64,000 bases of DNA from Candidatus Blastococcus massiliensis AP3 (GTDB taxonomy: Bacteria > Actinomycetota > Actinomycetes > Mycobacteriales > Geodermatophilaceae): positions 831,899-895,898 of the forward strand of contig NZ_HG931174.1 in assembly GCF_000582785.1 (NCBI RefSeq), in the 5' to 3' direction. Of this stretch, positions 16,506 through 25,271 are shown one piece after another. How positions within the stretch are numbered: the first letter of the stretch is position 1; every line of letters begins with the position of its first letter. The position numbers and the translations under genes were made by a program. The notes below the pieces were generated by a model. That model was not told the origin of the DNA. It saw only the letters and a list, made by a program, of their open reading frames with translations, and ran no database searches.

Positions 16506-17404
16506 GCCGGCGCGCCTCCCTGTCGCCCGGCTCCGCCCGCCAGTGGGCCCGCGCCCTCGTCGGAGGTGTGCGCCACCGGCTGCGGGGCCGCGACCTCGCG
16601 CTCATCGCCGCGGGGCTCACCTTCTACGCCGGTATCGCTGTGGTGCCGCTGCTGGTCCTGGCCTTCTCCCTCACCGCTCGCCTGACCTCGCCCGAGCGCG
16701 TGAGCGACCTCGGCGAGCGGCTTTCCGACCTCCTGCCGCCCGAGCTCGGTGCTCCCGACGCGGTCGCCCGGCTGGTGGACGCCGGCGTCGACCTGAACCC
16801 GCTGCAGGGCCTGCTCGCCCTCCTGCCCATGTCGCTGTACGGCGAGGGCCTGCGCCGGGCCCTGCTGCGCTTCAGCCACCGCGAGGAGGGGATGACCGCG
16901 TGGCGCGGCCGGCTGGCCGCCCTGCCGCTACTGCTCCTCGCGCCCTTCCTGCTCTACCCGCTGCTGCTGGCCGGCGCCGCCATGGCCGGTCTCGCCGACA
17001 GCGGGGGCGCCTGGGCGACGGTCGGCCGGGTCGCCGTCGGTTTCTACGCGGTCCTGGCCGCCCTCACGCTCCCGCTGGCCTGGGGGTTCCGGGTCGTGGG
17101 CGGCGGAAGGGTGCGGTGGCCGGCGCTGGTGTGCGGCGCGCTGTTCACCGCGGCGTGCCTGTCCGGCTTCCTGCAGGGCTTCGTGCTCTTCCTGTCCCTG
17201 CCGCTGGACCTCGGCGCCCCCTTCGGCGGGCTGACCGTGGTCGGCGGCGTCGTCGCGCTCGGCCTCTGGCTGTGGCTGCTGCACCTCGTCCTGCTCGCCT
17301 GCTGGCTGCTCACCGGCTCGCTGGACGAGCTGCTGGAGCGCCGGCGAGCGGCGCCGGCAGGTCACCCCGGTGCAGGACGACCAGCGTGCTCACCGCCCGG
17401 GTGA
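16502..17404 (+). CDS. YihY/BrkB family inner-membrane protein
   Basis: 300 residues with about six transmembrane helices. GRDLALIAAGLTFYAGIAVV and LLALLPMSLYGEGLRRALLR are typical of the YihY/virulence factor BrkB family, once misnamed ribonuclease BN. The GTG at 16502 overlaps the preceding lipoprotein stop. The 3' end runs 95 bp into the convergent HelD gene, giving both proteins low-complexity Ala/Pro/Gly/Arg tails encoded by complementary strands. Transport or envelope role unproven. Confidence 0.85.
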   Translation: MSRRASLSPGSARQWARALVGGVRHRLRGRDLALIAAGLTFYAGIAVVPLLVLAFSLTARLTSPERVSDLGERLSDLLPPELGAPDAVARLVDAGVDLNPLQGLLALLPMSLYGEGLRRALLRFSHREEGMTAWRGRLAALPLLLLAPFLLYPLLLAGAAMAGLADSGGAWATVGRVAVGFYAVLAALTLPLAWGFRVVGGGRVRWPALVCGALFTAACLSGFLQGFVLFLSLPLDLGAPFGGLTVVGGVVALGLWLWLLHLVLLACWLLTGSLDELLERRRAAPAGHPGAGRPACSPPG

Positions 17405-19394
17405 GGACGACGTAGAGCCGGTGCAACCCGCGCGGCTCGGCCGCCACGATCGCCGCGGGGTCGACCACCACCACCGCGTCGAACTCCAGCCCCTTGGCCA
17501 GCGTCGCGGGCACCACGGCCAGGCGGGCCGGGGGTTCGCCGTCGTCGGCCAGCGGGACGGCAGGCAGCCCCGCGTCCGACATCATCGCGACGACGTCGGC
17601 GACGGCGTCGTCGGCACAGACCACCCCGATCGACCCCGGCACCGCGGACAGTTCTTCGACGACGTCGGCCAGGGGCCCGGCGAGCTCGGTCACCGGACGC
17701 ACGCGGAGCGACCCCGGCTCCCCGCGGACGGCGGTCGCGGCCGGCAACCCCGGGGCGATGAGCGGCAGCAGCCGGTTGGCGTAGTCGAGCACCTCGGCCG
17801 GCACCCGGTAACCGCGGGTGAGCGGGCGGACCACGGTGCCGGGACGGCCGAGCCCGGCCAGGGTCTGCCCCCAGTCGGCCGCCGACCAGGGGCTGGTCGC
17901 CTGGGCGAGGTCCCCGAGCACGGTGAGCGACCCCGCGGCGAGCCGGCGGGCCACGGCGCGGCACTGCATCGGCGAGAGGTCCTGCGCCTCGTCCACGACG
18001 ACGTGCCCGTAGCCGGGCGTCCGCTCGAGCAGCCCCGCCACCTCGTCCACGAGGACGGCGTCGGCCTCGGTCCAGGGCGCCGAGCGGATCGACCGCGGGG
18101 CCTTCTCCCACCGCAGCAGCGCCTGCTCGGCGTCGTCGAGCAGGGCGCGCGCCGCGCGGGCCAGCAGGGCGGGGTCGCTGTACAGCGCGGCCAGGACGCC
18201 GGCGGCGTCCTGCGCGGGCCAGACCAGGTCGCAGAACGCGCGCACCTCGGGACTCCGCGCGGCCCGGCGGGTCTCCGCGTCGGTCGGACTGCCGCCGGCC
18301 GCCTCCTTCTGGCGGCGGGCGTCCTCGGCCAGCATGAGGGCCAGCCGCTCCCGGCCGGCGGCATAGTGCAGCGACTGCTGGTCGTCGTCCGCCCGGGCCC
18401 GGCGGCGCAGGTCGTCGACGTAGCGCTTGAGCCGCTCGACGGGCACCCGGTAGCGGCGTCCCGTCAAGGGCACCAGCACGTCGTCGGCCGGCTTGCGGAT
18501 CTCGCCCCACAGCGCGCGGCGCAGCACCTCGGCCATCCGGCCGTCACCCTTGAGGACCGCGGCCCCGGGGGCGTCGACCGCGCGCACCGGCACCCGGCCG
18601 GTCAGGTCGGCGACGGTCGACTGCGCGACGTCCACCTCGCCCAGGGTGGGCAGCACCTGCTCGATGTAGCGCAGGAAGGCGCGGTTGGGCCCGACCACGA
18701 GGACGCCGGTGCGGGACAGCTGCCCCCCGTGCGTGTAGAGCAGGTAGGCGGCCCGGTGCAGGCCGACGGCGGTCTTGCCGGTACCCGGGGCACCCTGCAC
18801 GCAGATCGACTCGGCCAGTGGAGCCCGCACGATGTCGTCCTGGTCGGGCTGGATGGTCGCCACGATGTCGCGCATGGGCCCGCTGCGCGGTCGCTCGATC
18901 TCCGCGCGGAGGAACTCCCCCGGTCCGTCGTCCCCCGCCTCGAGGAGCTCGTCCTCGTAGCCGGTGAGCTCGCCGCCGGCGAACCCGAACCGGCGACGGC
19001 GGGCCACGCCCTGGGGATCCGCGGCGGTGGCCTGGTAGAACGGCCGGCTCATCGGGGCGCGCCAGTCGATGACCACCGGATCGCCGGCGTCGTCGCGGAC
19101 GTGCCGGCGGCCGATGTGGAAGGTCTCCGGGGCAGGGCCTGCGGCGTCGGTGCGGCCGAAGAACGGGGGGACGCCGGGGTCGGCGGCCAGCGCGAGCAGC
19201 CGTTCGGCCCGGGCGGCGCCGAGGCGCTCGGAGGCCCAGGCGTCGACACCGGCGTCGGTCACCGCTTCGGTGGCGTCCCGCATCCGGGTCAGGCACTCGG
19301 CAGCGCGGTGGAGGTGGGCCCGCTCGGCGGCGAGCACGGGGTCGGGGCGGATGTCGTCGGGGGCAACGGTCTCGGGGCGAGCAGCGGGAGACAC
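17310..19394 (-). CDS. helD: UvrD-like helicase, HelD-type RNA polymerase recycling factor
   Basis: 694 residues. The N-terminal region (about 1-190) contains the VIDWRAPMSRPFYQ segment, where HelD proteins reach into the RNA polymerase channels. The superfamily 1 core shows Walker A GAPGTGKTAVGLHRAAYLL (about 210), Walker B VVVDEAQDLSPMQ, and the late motifs LGDLAQATSPWSAADW, LTRGYRVP and AKGLEFDAVVVVDP. By family knowledge HelD removes stalled RNA polymerase from DNA, and some actinobacterial forms give rifampicin tolerance. The length and motif order fit the actinobacterial class. The 3' end overlaps the YihY gene by 95 bp. Confidence 0.88.
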   Translation of the reverse strand: MSPAARPETVAPDDIRPDPVLAAERAHLHRAAECLTRMRDATEAVTDAGVDAWASERLGAARAERLLALAADPGVPPFFGRTDAAGPAPETFHIGRRHVRDDAGDPVVIDWRAPMSRPFYQATAADPQGVARRRRFGFAGGELTGYEDELLEAGDDGPGEFLRAEIERPRSGPMRDIVATIQPDQDDIVRAPLAESICVQGAPGTGKTAVGLHRAAYLLYTHGGQLSRTGVLVVGPNRAFLRYIEQVLPTLGEVDVAQSTVADLTGRVPVRAVDAPGAAVLKGDGRMAEVLRRALWGEIRKPADDVLVPLTGRRYRVPVERLKRYVDDLRRRARADDDQQSLHYAAGRERLALMLAEDARRQKEAAGGSPTDAETRRAARSPEVRAFCDLVWPAQDAAGVLAALYSDPALLARAARALLDDAEQALLRWEKAPRSIRSAPWTEADAVLVDEVAGLLERTPGYGHVVVDEAQDLSPMQCRAVARRLAAGSLTVLGDLAQATSPWSAADWGQTLAGLGRPGTVVRPLTRGYRVPAEVLDYANRLLPLIAPGLPAATAVRGEPGSLRVRPVTELAGPLADVVEELSAVPGSIGVVCADDAVADVVAMMSDAGLPAVPLADDGEPPARLAVVPATLAKGLEFDAVVVVDPAAIVAAEPRGLHRLYVVLTRAVSTLVVLHRGDLPAPLAGAPAARPASR

Positions 19395-19499
19395 GGTCGG
19401 AGGACGTTACGCCGCGACCCGACGCCGGTCGAGCGCATTCCGTCGTGCAGGTCACACCCCCGTGCACCGGGCCGCGGCCGCGGCCGCCAGGGTGGGGGC

Positions 19500-20522
19500 A
19501 TGACCGACACGATCCCCGACTCGATGCTGGCCGGCCGCCTCGACGTGCGCACCCGTGAGTTCACGGTGAAGGAGGTGGCGGTTCCCCGCCCCGGTCCCGG
19601 CGAGGTGCTGATCCGGGTGGGCGCCGCGGGCATCTGCCTCTCCGACGTGCACCTCATCGAGGGCTCGCTCTCGCCACTGTTCCTGGAGGGTCCCGAGGTC
19701 ACGCTGGGCCACGAGGTCGCGGGCACGGTCGCGTCGCTCGGTGCCGGCGTCGAGGGCTGGGCGGAGGGCGCTCGCGTGCTGCTGCAGGCCGGCGAGCAGC
19801 GCAACGGCTGGGTGTACACCCGCGGGGTCGACTACGACGGTGGCTGGGCGGAGTACGCGCTGGCCACGGCGACGACGCTCGTCGCCGTCCCCGACGACCT
19901 GCCGCTGGAGCAGGCGTGCATCGTGCCCGACGCGGTCTCGACGCCCTGGGCCTCGATCGTGGAGACGGCGGGTGTGCGGGCCGGCCAGTCGGTGGGGGTG
20001 TGGGGCATCGGCGGGCTCGGCGCGCACGCGGTGCAGCTGCTCCGGCTGGCCGGCGCGGCGCCGATCGTCGCCGTCGACCCGGTGCCGGCCGCGCGGCAGC
20101 GCGCCCTGGACTTCGGCGCCGACCTGGCCCTCGACCCGGCCGACGACGTCGCCGCTGCGGTCCGCGAGCTCACCGGCGGACCGGGTCTGGCGTACGCGTT
20201 CGACTTCGCCGGTGTGGCCGCCGTCCGCGAGCAGGCGGTGGCGACGCTGGAGCGCAACGGCTCACTGGTGCTCGTCGGGCTCACCGACCATCCGCTGAGC
20301 ATCGAGAAGGGGACGCAGTTCAGCTACTTCGGGCAGCGGATCCTGGGGCACTACGGCTCCGGGCCGGGTCACGTGGATCAGCTGGTCTCACTCATCCGGC
20401 ACCACCGGCTCGACCTGTCCGCGTCCATCTCCGGGACGCTCCCGCTCGCCGACGCCGCCGACGGCGTGGCGCGCCTGGCGAACAAGGACGGCAACCCGAT
20501 CCGCCTCGTCCTGACGCCATAA
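19500..20522 (+). CDS. Zinc-type alcohol dehydrogenase, MDR family
   Basis: 340-residue medium-chain dehydrogenase. The catalytic zinc ligands are Cys in GAAGICLSDVH and His-Glu in LGHEVAGTV; the nucleotide-binding motif is GVWGIGGLGAHAVQL. The loop that normally holds the four structural-zinc cysteines (around residues 98-115) reads AGEQRNGWVYTRGVDYDGGW and has none, so the structural zinc is absent. The ATG at 19500 follows a GGTGGGGG ribosome site. It stands alone, divergent from helD. Substrate unknown. Confidence 0.88.
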   Translation: MTDTIPDSMLAGRLDVRTREFTVKEVAVPRPGPGEVLIRVGAAGICLSDVHLIEGSLSPLFLEGPEVTLGHEVAGTVASLGAGVEGWAEGARVLLQAGEQRNGWVYTRGVDYDGGWAEYALATATTLVAVPDDLPLEQACIVPDAVSTPWASIVETAGVRAGQSVGVWGIGGLGAHAVQLLRLAGAAPIVAVDPVPAARQRALDFGADLALDPADDVAAAVRELTGGPGLAYAFDFAGVAAVREQAVATLERNGSLVLVGLTDHPLSIEKGTQFSYFGQRILGHYGSGPGHVDQLVSLIRHHRLDLSASISGTLPLADAADGVARLANKDGNPIRLVLTP

Positions 20523-20650
20523 CACCGTCGTCCTCCGGACGACACCGCGGCCACGTGCCATGACCGGTTTCATGGAGCGCGTCGGTCACGCCTGCGCGGG
20601 AGCCTCCGGCCCCCACTCGGCGCGCAAAGAAACAGCGGTACATACGACAG

Positions 20651-20686
20651 CGACGCGAGAGCCGCCTCTCGGCAGTTCTCGCGTCG
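20651..20686 (-). terminator. Hairpin between the dehydrogenase and a small gene
   Basis: Perfect 10-bp stem CGACGCGAGA / TCTCGCGTCG with an inner GCCG/CGGC pair in the loop. It lies 36 bp beyond the stop of the minus-strand 59-residue gene and 128 bp beyond the dehydrogenase stop, so it could serve both. Confidence 0.7.
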
Positions 20687-20721
20687 TCGTCGCGGCCCTC
20701 GCTCGGCGAGGACGGAATGGC

Positions 20722-20901
20722 TCAGCTGTGGGCGCGGAGAATCCGGCCCAGCTTGGCGATGAAGCGCACGCCGTCGCCCTGGTACGACCCCATGGGGGCG
20801 CGGTCGGCCTGGAAGTAGGACGGGTCCGCGAAGAGGATCGGCGCGAAACTCATCGGGATGTTGCCGAGCGTGCTGGGCCTGTGAGCGGTCTGCGGTCCCA
20901 T
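20722..20901 (-). CDS. Small hypothetical protein, 59 aa
   Basis: Begins MGPQTAHRPSTLGNIPMSFA and ends GDGVRFIAKLGRILRAHS. The ATG at 20901 has AGGAGAGAG immediately upstream; the longer start at 20940 adds a stretch lacking a ribosome site. There is no signal peptide or membrane segment. A Pro/Phe-rich middle and a basic C-terminal helix are the only visible features. A strong terminator hairpin follows. The unusually AT-rich region upstream (about 20950-21110) should hold its promoter. No homologue recognised. Confidence 0.6.
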   Translation of the reverse strand: MGPQTAHRPSTLGNIPMSFAPILFADPSYFQADRAPMGSYQGDGVRFIAKLGRILRAHS

Positions 20902-21116
20902 GACTCTCTCCTGACAGATGTCGGTGGTCGTGATTCGCATCGGCCACGCTTGGTCGTTCCTTTAGTAGTTAACGCCCGCTGTAGCGCACGGATCCCGCGC
21001 GCAGCTGAGATCTCGCTCACTAAATACGTTGAAAGTGGCCCAGAACACGCATTTTCCGTGTCCGCCGACACACCGCGCCATTCCACAGCGCCATTCCGGA
21101 CCATTCCGGCCGCAAT

Positions 21117-21785
21117 TCAGGGGCGGTCGGAGGGCTCCACGATCGTCACCTCGACGGCGCGGAACCGACCGGGGGTCTCGAGCAGCACCGCCTTGGTGGG
21201 CTCGCCCACGTCGAGGTGCGGCTCCCGGCGCAGGACGGCCAGCGGAGCGAGCCGCCGGTCGGCGAGCACCTCCTCGACCAACCCCCTGTCGCCACCGGTG
21301 AACAGCGCCACCACGTCGGCGACGTGCGGGAGCAGCACACGCGCGGCGGTGTCGGCGGCCGAGGCGACGACGGCGTCGGTCTGGTGGCCGCGCCGCCGGG
21401 CGAACCGCTGCTGCGACCACCCGCCGGCCGCCGTCCGGCCCTGCACCTGCCGGGCGTCGACCTTGGACACGACCAGCCGCTCGCCGTCGAACACTCCGAC
21501 AGCCCACCGGCCACGGCGGACCAGCAGCACCGCGGCCGTGCGGTCGACGCGAGCGGCCGCGGTGAAGCTGCCGAGCACCGGTTGCTCCGGCGTCCAGCCG
21601 AAGGGGGCGCGCAGGGCGACGGTGGTGCTGTCCGCGCAGGTGAGCCGCACCGTCCCGTCGGTGTCCGGCGAGACGTCGGTGAAGGCCCCGTGCCGCGCGG
21701 CGACCCCGTCGAGCCACGCGCCCAGCCGTGCGGGCGCGACGCCCAGCCGGCGCCCGCCGCCGGCGGCGGGCCGTGGCCGGGTCAT
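21117..21785 (-). CDS. Vms1-like peptidyl-tRNA hydrolase (acVLRF1 type release factor)
   Basis: 222 residues. The key segment AAGGWSQQRFARRRGHQ matches the Gly-rich GxxSQQRxxRR loop of the eRF1/Vms1 superfamily, in which the conserved Gln positions release peptidyl-tRNA on stalled ribosomes. The fold continues with VDRTAAVLLVRRGRWAVGVF before it and TKAVLLETPGRFRAVEV at the end. NCBI names this actinobacterial group acVLRF1. The ATG at 21785 overlaps the stop of the peptidase-like gene upstream (ATGA), so it is the last gene of a coupled three-gene operon. A role in ribosome rescue is family knowledge. Confidence 0.83.
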   Translation of the reverse strand: MTRPRPAAGGGRRLGVAPARLGAWLDGVAARHGAFTDVSPDTDGTVRLTCADSTTVALRAPFGWTPEQPVLGSFTAAARVDRTAAVLLVRRGRWAVGVFDGERLVVSKVDARQVQGRTAAGGWSQQRFARRRGHQTDAVVASAADTAARVLLPHVADVVALFTGGDRGLVEEVLADRRLAPLAVLRREPHLDVGEPTKAVLLETPGRFRAVEVTIVEPSDRP

Positions 21786-23035
21786 CGGCAGCGGAGGGAC
21801 AGCAGCCGGTCCAGCACGTCTCCGGTGCGCAGGCCGTCGTGCTCGTACTCGTTGGTCACCCAGGTGCGCACGTTGCCGACGGCGTCCGCTGTCTCCAGCG
21901 AGAGCCCGGCGTCGACGTACATGTCGTCGACGTAGACCGCCGCGTCGACCGGCACGTCGTTGGCCGCCAGCCGGGCCGGGTCGTACAGCGGTGTGAACTC
22001 CTCGATCTCGGCCAGCGCGTGCGCCGCCGGTCCGAACGGCCGCAGCGAGGCGATCTCGTCGAACATCCAGGGGTGGATCATCTCGCCGGTGAACAGCAGC
22101 GGCCGCCGGTCGCCGTCGAACTCCGGGCCGCGCTCGGCCTCGGCCGCCCATCCGGTCCGGCCCGCTCCGGACGCGTAGATGCTCTCGTGCAGGGCGGCGT
22201 AGAGCGGGTTGTCCCAGTAGGACGTCCGCCGGGCGACCTGGTCGAGGAAGGTGTCGGACAGGCCGTCTCCTTCCAGCGCCTCCTCGAACAGCCAGTGCAG
22301 CTCCTCGGCGCCGGCCTGGGTGCCGAGGACGTGCCCGAGGGTCTGCAGCCTTCGCACGCCGAGCCGGTCGCCGTCGGGCAGCGTCGCCGGCTCGGCGGCG
22401 AGCCGGTCGGCCACCGCGCCGACGCGGGCGACGTCGCCCGGATAGCGCTCGTAGAACCGGCCGACCTTCGCCGCCACCCGCGGATACGTGCGCCGGTAGA
22501 GCTCGCGGGCGTCCGGCCGGAGCGAGGGCAGACCGCCGGTGATCAGGCAGCGCTCCAGGGCGTCCGGTGCGCGGGAGAGGTAGGTGAGGGTCAGGAATCC
22601 CCCGTAGCTCTGGCCCAGAGTGGTCCAGCGGCGGCCGCCGTACAGGGTGGTCCGCACGTGCTCGGCGTCGGCGACGATCGAGTCGGCCCGGAAGGCGAGC
22701 AGGAACGCGGCGGCGGCCCGAGGGTCCTCGAAGCGCCGCATGGTCGCGCCGGTGACCCGGGAACTGCGGCCGGTGCCGCGCTGGTCGAGGAGCACCACGC
22801 GGAAGTCCTGCAGCGCGCGCGGGATCCAGCTGCCGCGGGTGGGCCGGGGCGACTTCCCACCGGGGCCGCCCTGCAGGAAGAGCAGCAGCGGCAGGTCGGC
22901 GTCGCGCTGGTCGGGGTGCACCAGCTCGCGGACGAAGACGGTGATCGTCTCGTCGTCGGCCCCGGTCCGGTGCAGGGGAACGGTCACCGACCGGTCCCGG
23001 ACCACGGCGCCCGGGAGCTCGTACCGCTCGTCCAT
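21782..23035 (-). CDS. Alpha/beta hydrolase, proline iminopeptidase-like (S33)
   Basis: 417 residues with the alpha/beta hydrolase fold. The oxyanion motif LLLFLQGGPGGKSPRP and the nucleophile elbow TLGQSYGGFLT (Ser about 147) are typical of S33 prolyl aminopeptidases. DQRGTGRSSRV precedes the elbow, as in the family. The catalytic His is probably in NEYEHDGLR near the C-terminus. It starts inside the stop of the MFS gene (TGATG) and ends overlapping the next start. It probably hydrolyses N-terminal Pro from short peptides; the substrate is unproven. Confidence 0.87.
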   Translation of the reverse strand: MDERYELPGAVVRDRSVTVPLHRTGADDETITVFVRELVHPDQRDADLPLLLFLQGGPGGKSPRPTRGSWIPRALQDFRVVLLDQRGTGRSSRVTGATMRRFEDPRAAAAFLLAFRADSIVADAEHVRTTLYGGRRWTTLGQSYGGFLTLTYLSRAPDALERCLITGGLPSLRPDARELYRRTYPRVAAKVGRFYERYPGDVARVGAVADRLAAEPATLPDGDRLGVRRLQTLGHVLGTQAGAEELHWLFEEALEGDGLSDTFLDQVARRTSYWDNPLYAALHESIYASGAGRTGWAAEAERGPEFDGDRRPLLFTGEMIHPWMFDEIASLRPFGPAAHALAEIEEFTPLYDPARLAANDVPVDAAVYVDDMYVDAGLSLETADAVGNVRTWVTNEYEHDGLRTGDVLDRLLSLRCR

Positions 23036-24291
23036 CAGCGCACGAGCGCCGCTGCCGAGGCGTGCTCGGCCGGCACGTGCAGCACCCGCTGGCCCAGCGC
23101 CACGACGACGGCGGCGAGCGCGGCGGCGAGGGTGGCCACGGCGAGGGCGGCGTTCGCTCCGGAGACGTCCACGATCTTGCCCGAGAAGGCTGCGCCGACG
23201 GCGACCCCCAGCGCGAGCGCCGTGCCGATCCAGGTGAACGCCTCGGTGACGGCCGCCCGCGGCACGAGCAGCTCGGCGAGGGTGAAGACGCTGATCAGCG
23301 CCGGCGACACCGCGACGCCGGCGAGCACCACGAACGGCACCATCAGCCAGACCTCGCCGACCAGGAGCAGCGGGGCGCTGAGCAGGGTCAGCAGAACGAG
23401 GACCCCGGCCAGCCGGTGGCGCAGCGGCAACCGCCAGTTCACGACGCCCCAGCCGATGCCGCTGATCATCGAGCCGACGGCCAGGCCGGCGATGAGCACG
23501 CCCGACATCGGCCGCTCCCCCACCTCCTCCGCGAAGGCAACGAGCGAGATCTGCAGGGTGCCGAGGACCGTGCCGATGGCGGCGGCCACGACGAAGAGCA
23601 CCTTCAGCCCGTCGGACCGCATGGCCGAGGTGGTGACGCGGTGCTCGTCCGCGGTCGGTTCCGGCTCGGTGCGGCGCTGCGCTGCGAACAGCAGGCTGCC
23701 GACCGTGGCCAGCACGAAGGCGGTGACCAGGCCGGAGGTCGCATGACCGGTGGTGGACAGGATGGTGACCAGTACGGGCCCGAGCACGAAGACCATCTCG
23801 TCGACGACGGACTCCATCGCCAGCGCCGTCGGCAGTCGGTGACTGCCCCGGAGCAGGTGGGTCCAGCGGACGCGGATCATCGAGGAGACCGGCGGGAGGC
23901 AGGCCCCGGCCAGCCCGGCGGTGACGAAGACGAGGAGCAGCGACCAGTCCTGGCGGACGGCGAACAGGAATCCGGTTCCGGAGACGACGAAGACGCCGAG
24001 GACGGGCAGCAGGACCCGGCGCTGGCCGTGTGCGTCGGACAGCCGGCCGATGAACGGGCCGGCCACCGCCGTCGTCACCGCTCCGACCGCCGCCACGGCA
24101 CCGCCGAGACCGTAGGAGCCCGTCTCGGAGGCCACGAGCAGCACGCACCCCAGCCCGACCATGGACAGGGGCAACCGGCCGATGAACGCCGCGAGCACCA
24201 TGGGCAGGGCGTGCGGCGTGCGCAGCACCTGCAGGTAGGGATTCGCCACGTGGGGAAGAGCCTCCGTCGAACGGGTTGCGGCGCTTCCCAC
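23035..24291 (-). CDS. MFS transporter
   Basis: 418-residue membrane transporter with about 12 helices. Motif A between helices 2 and 3 reads GPFIGRLSDAHGQRRV. The central loop EPEPTADEHRVTTSAMRSDG separates the two six-helix halves. No substrate motif is visible; this branch resembles proton-driven exporters. It is first in an operon with the S33-like hydrolase and the acVLRF1 release factor, coupled by a one-base stop/start overlap. Confidence 0.85.
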   Translation of the reverse strand: MGSAATRSTEALPHVANPYLQVLRTPHALPMVLAAFIGRLPLSMVGLGCVLLVASETGSYGLGGAVAAVGAVTTAVAGPFIGRLSDAHGQRRVLLPVLGVFVVSGTGFLFAVRQDWSLLLVFVTAGLAGACLPPVSSMIRVRWTHLLRGSHRLPTALAMESVVDEMVFVLGPVLVTILSTTGHATSGLVTAFVLATVGSLLFAAQRRTEPEPTADEHRVTTSAMRSDGLKVLFVVAAAIGTVLGTLQISLVAFAEEVGERPMSGVLIAGLAVGSMISGIGWGVVNWRLPLRHRLAGVLVLLTLLSAPLLLVGEVWLMVPFVVLAGVAVSPALISVFTLAELLVPRAAVTEAFTWIGTALALGVAVGAAFSGKIVDVSGANAALAVATLAAALAAVVVALGQRVLHVPAEHASAAALVR

Positions 24292-24366
24292 GCTAACCGA
24301 CCCCCGTCGGGGTCACCGGGCGAACGGCTGAGCCGAGGGCGGCTCCTCGTCCGGGTGTTCCGGCCC

Positions 24367-24870
24367 TCAGCGGGCGTAGGCGGGGCCCACCTCGGCGAGG
24401 AAGGTGTCCCAGTTCCCGGGGACCGGGGAACCGGCGACCTCGCTGCCGAACTTGTCCAGGTACCAGTGCCAGCCCATCGCGAAGTCGGTGACGTCGGCCT
24501 CGGCGCCGAAGACCTGCACGAACCGCAGCACGGTGCGGCCGTCCTCGGTGGCGAGGTCGAGGTCCACCCGCCAGGCGTCGGTGTCCTCCTGCACCCACTG
24601 GACGACCAGCCGCCGCGGCGGCTCGCACGCGACGATGGTCATCTGCTCCCCCGCGGGCTCCTCCTCGTGGGTCATCGTGAACGTGCCGGTGGCGCCCACG
24701 GCGCGCTCCCCCTCGTAGGTGCCGATCCACCGGGCGAGCCGGTCGGGCTCGGTCAGCGCGGCCCACACGTCCTCGATCGGGTCGGGCCAGGACCGACGGA
24801 ACTCCAGGCGCTGCCGGCCGTCATCCAGCCGCGTGACGACGCCCCGCCGGCTCTCCAGGTGCTCGGTCAT
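24367..24870 (-). CDS. SRPBCC/AHSA1-like protein (pair 1)
   Basis: 167 residues with an activator-of-Hsp90-ATPase-like SRPBCC domain: RSWPDPIEDVWAALTEPDRL, then RWIGTYEGERAVGATGTF, then the C-terminal helix with WHWYLDKFGSEV. The ATG at 24870 overlaps the stop of the ArsR gene (ATGA), so the two are made together. Proteins of this type coupled to ArsR regulators are common in actinobacteria; a sensor or small-molecule binder is likely, ligand unknown. Confidence 0.87.
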   Translation of the reverse strand: MTEHLESRRGVVTRLDDGRQRLEFRRSWPDPIEDVWAALTEPDRLARWIGTYEGERAVGATGTFTMTHEEEPAGEQMTIVACEPPRRLVVQWVQEDTDAWRVDLDLATEDGRTVLRFVQVFGAEADVTDFAMGWHWYLDKFGSEVAGSPVPGNWDTFLAEVGPAYAR

Positions 24871-25196
24871 GCCGTTCCTCCGCTTCCTCGGGCCCGCCGG
24901 CCGCGGGCGATCTCGGTGTCCAGTGCGTCCAGCCGCTGGGCCCACAGGTCGCGGTAGGGCTCCAGCCAGTCGTCGATCTCCCGCAGCGGTCGCGGGTCCA
25001 GCGCGTACAGCCGGTGCCGGCCCTCGGTGCGCGACCGGACCAGGCCGGCCTCGCGCAGGACCCGCAGGTGCCGGCTGACCGCCGGGCGGCTCACGGGGAA
25101 CCGGTCGGCGAGCTCACCGGCCGACACCTCGCCGTGCGCCAGGAGCGCGACGAGCTCGCGGCGTACGGGGTCGGCCAGGGCGGCCATCGCGTCCAC
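24867..25196 (-). CDS. ArsR family transcriptional regulator (pair 1)
   Basis: About 109 residues. A winged helix-turn-helix: ALADPVRRELVALLAHGEVS, recognition helix SRPAVSRHLRVLREAGLV and wing RTEGRHRLYALDP. No Cys metal-binding motif in the recognition helix, so it is probably not metal-responsive. The GTG at 25196 is used; ATG 25187 and GTG 25214 are also possible and none has a strong ribosome site, which would fit a near-leaderless message. An inverted repeat at its start (25203-25224) is a likely autoregulatory operator. Confidence 0.85.
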   Translation of the reverse strand: MDAMAALADPVRRELVALLAHGEVSAGELADRFPVSRPAVSRHLRVLREAGLVRSRTEGRHRLYALDPRPLREIDDWLEPYRDLWAQRLDALDTEIARGRRARGSGGTA

Positions 25197-25202
25197 GCCC
25201 GA

Positions 25203-25224
25203 TGTGTAACACACGAGTTACGCA
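25203..25224. promoter_or_regulatory. Probable ArsR operator (pair 1)
   Basis: TGTGTAAC (25203-25210), six bases, then GTTACGCA (25217-25224): seven of eight arm positions match. It lies at the start of the ArsR gene, in the divergent region facing the acidic small gene. Sites overlapping the promoter and start are usual for ArsR autorepression. Binding is inferred. Confidence 0.55.
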
Positions 25225-25271
25225 TTCGCCCAGAGGTTTCCGCTCCTGGAGCGCCGGGGCACGTGATCGGC

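Noticed and set aside
17370-19499. Upstream extension of the alcohol dehydrogenase frame on the plus strand
   Set aside because: The region is antisense to helD and encodes low-complexity Gly/Arg/His/Val-rich sequence; the dehydrogenase starts at 19500 with a ribosome site and a normal N-terminus.
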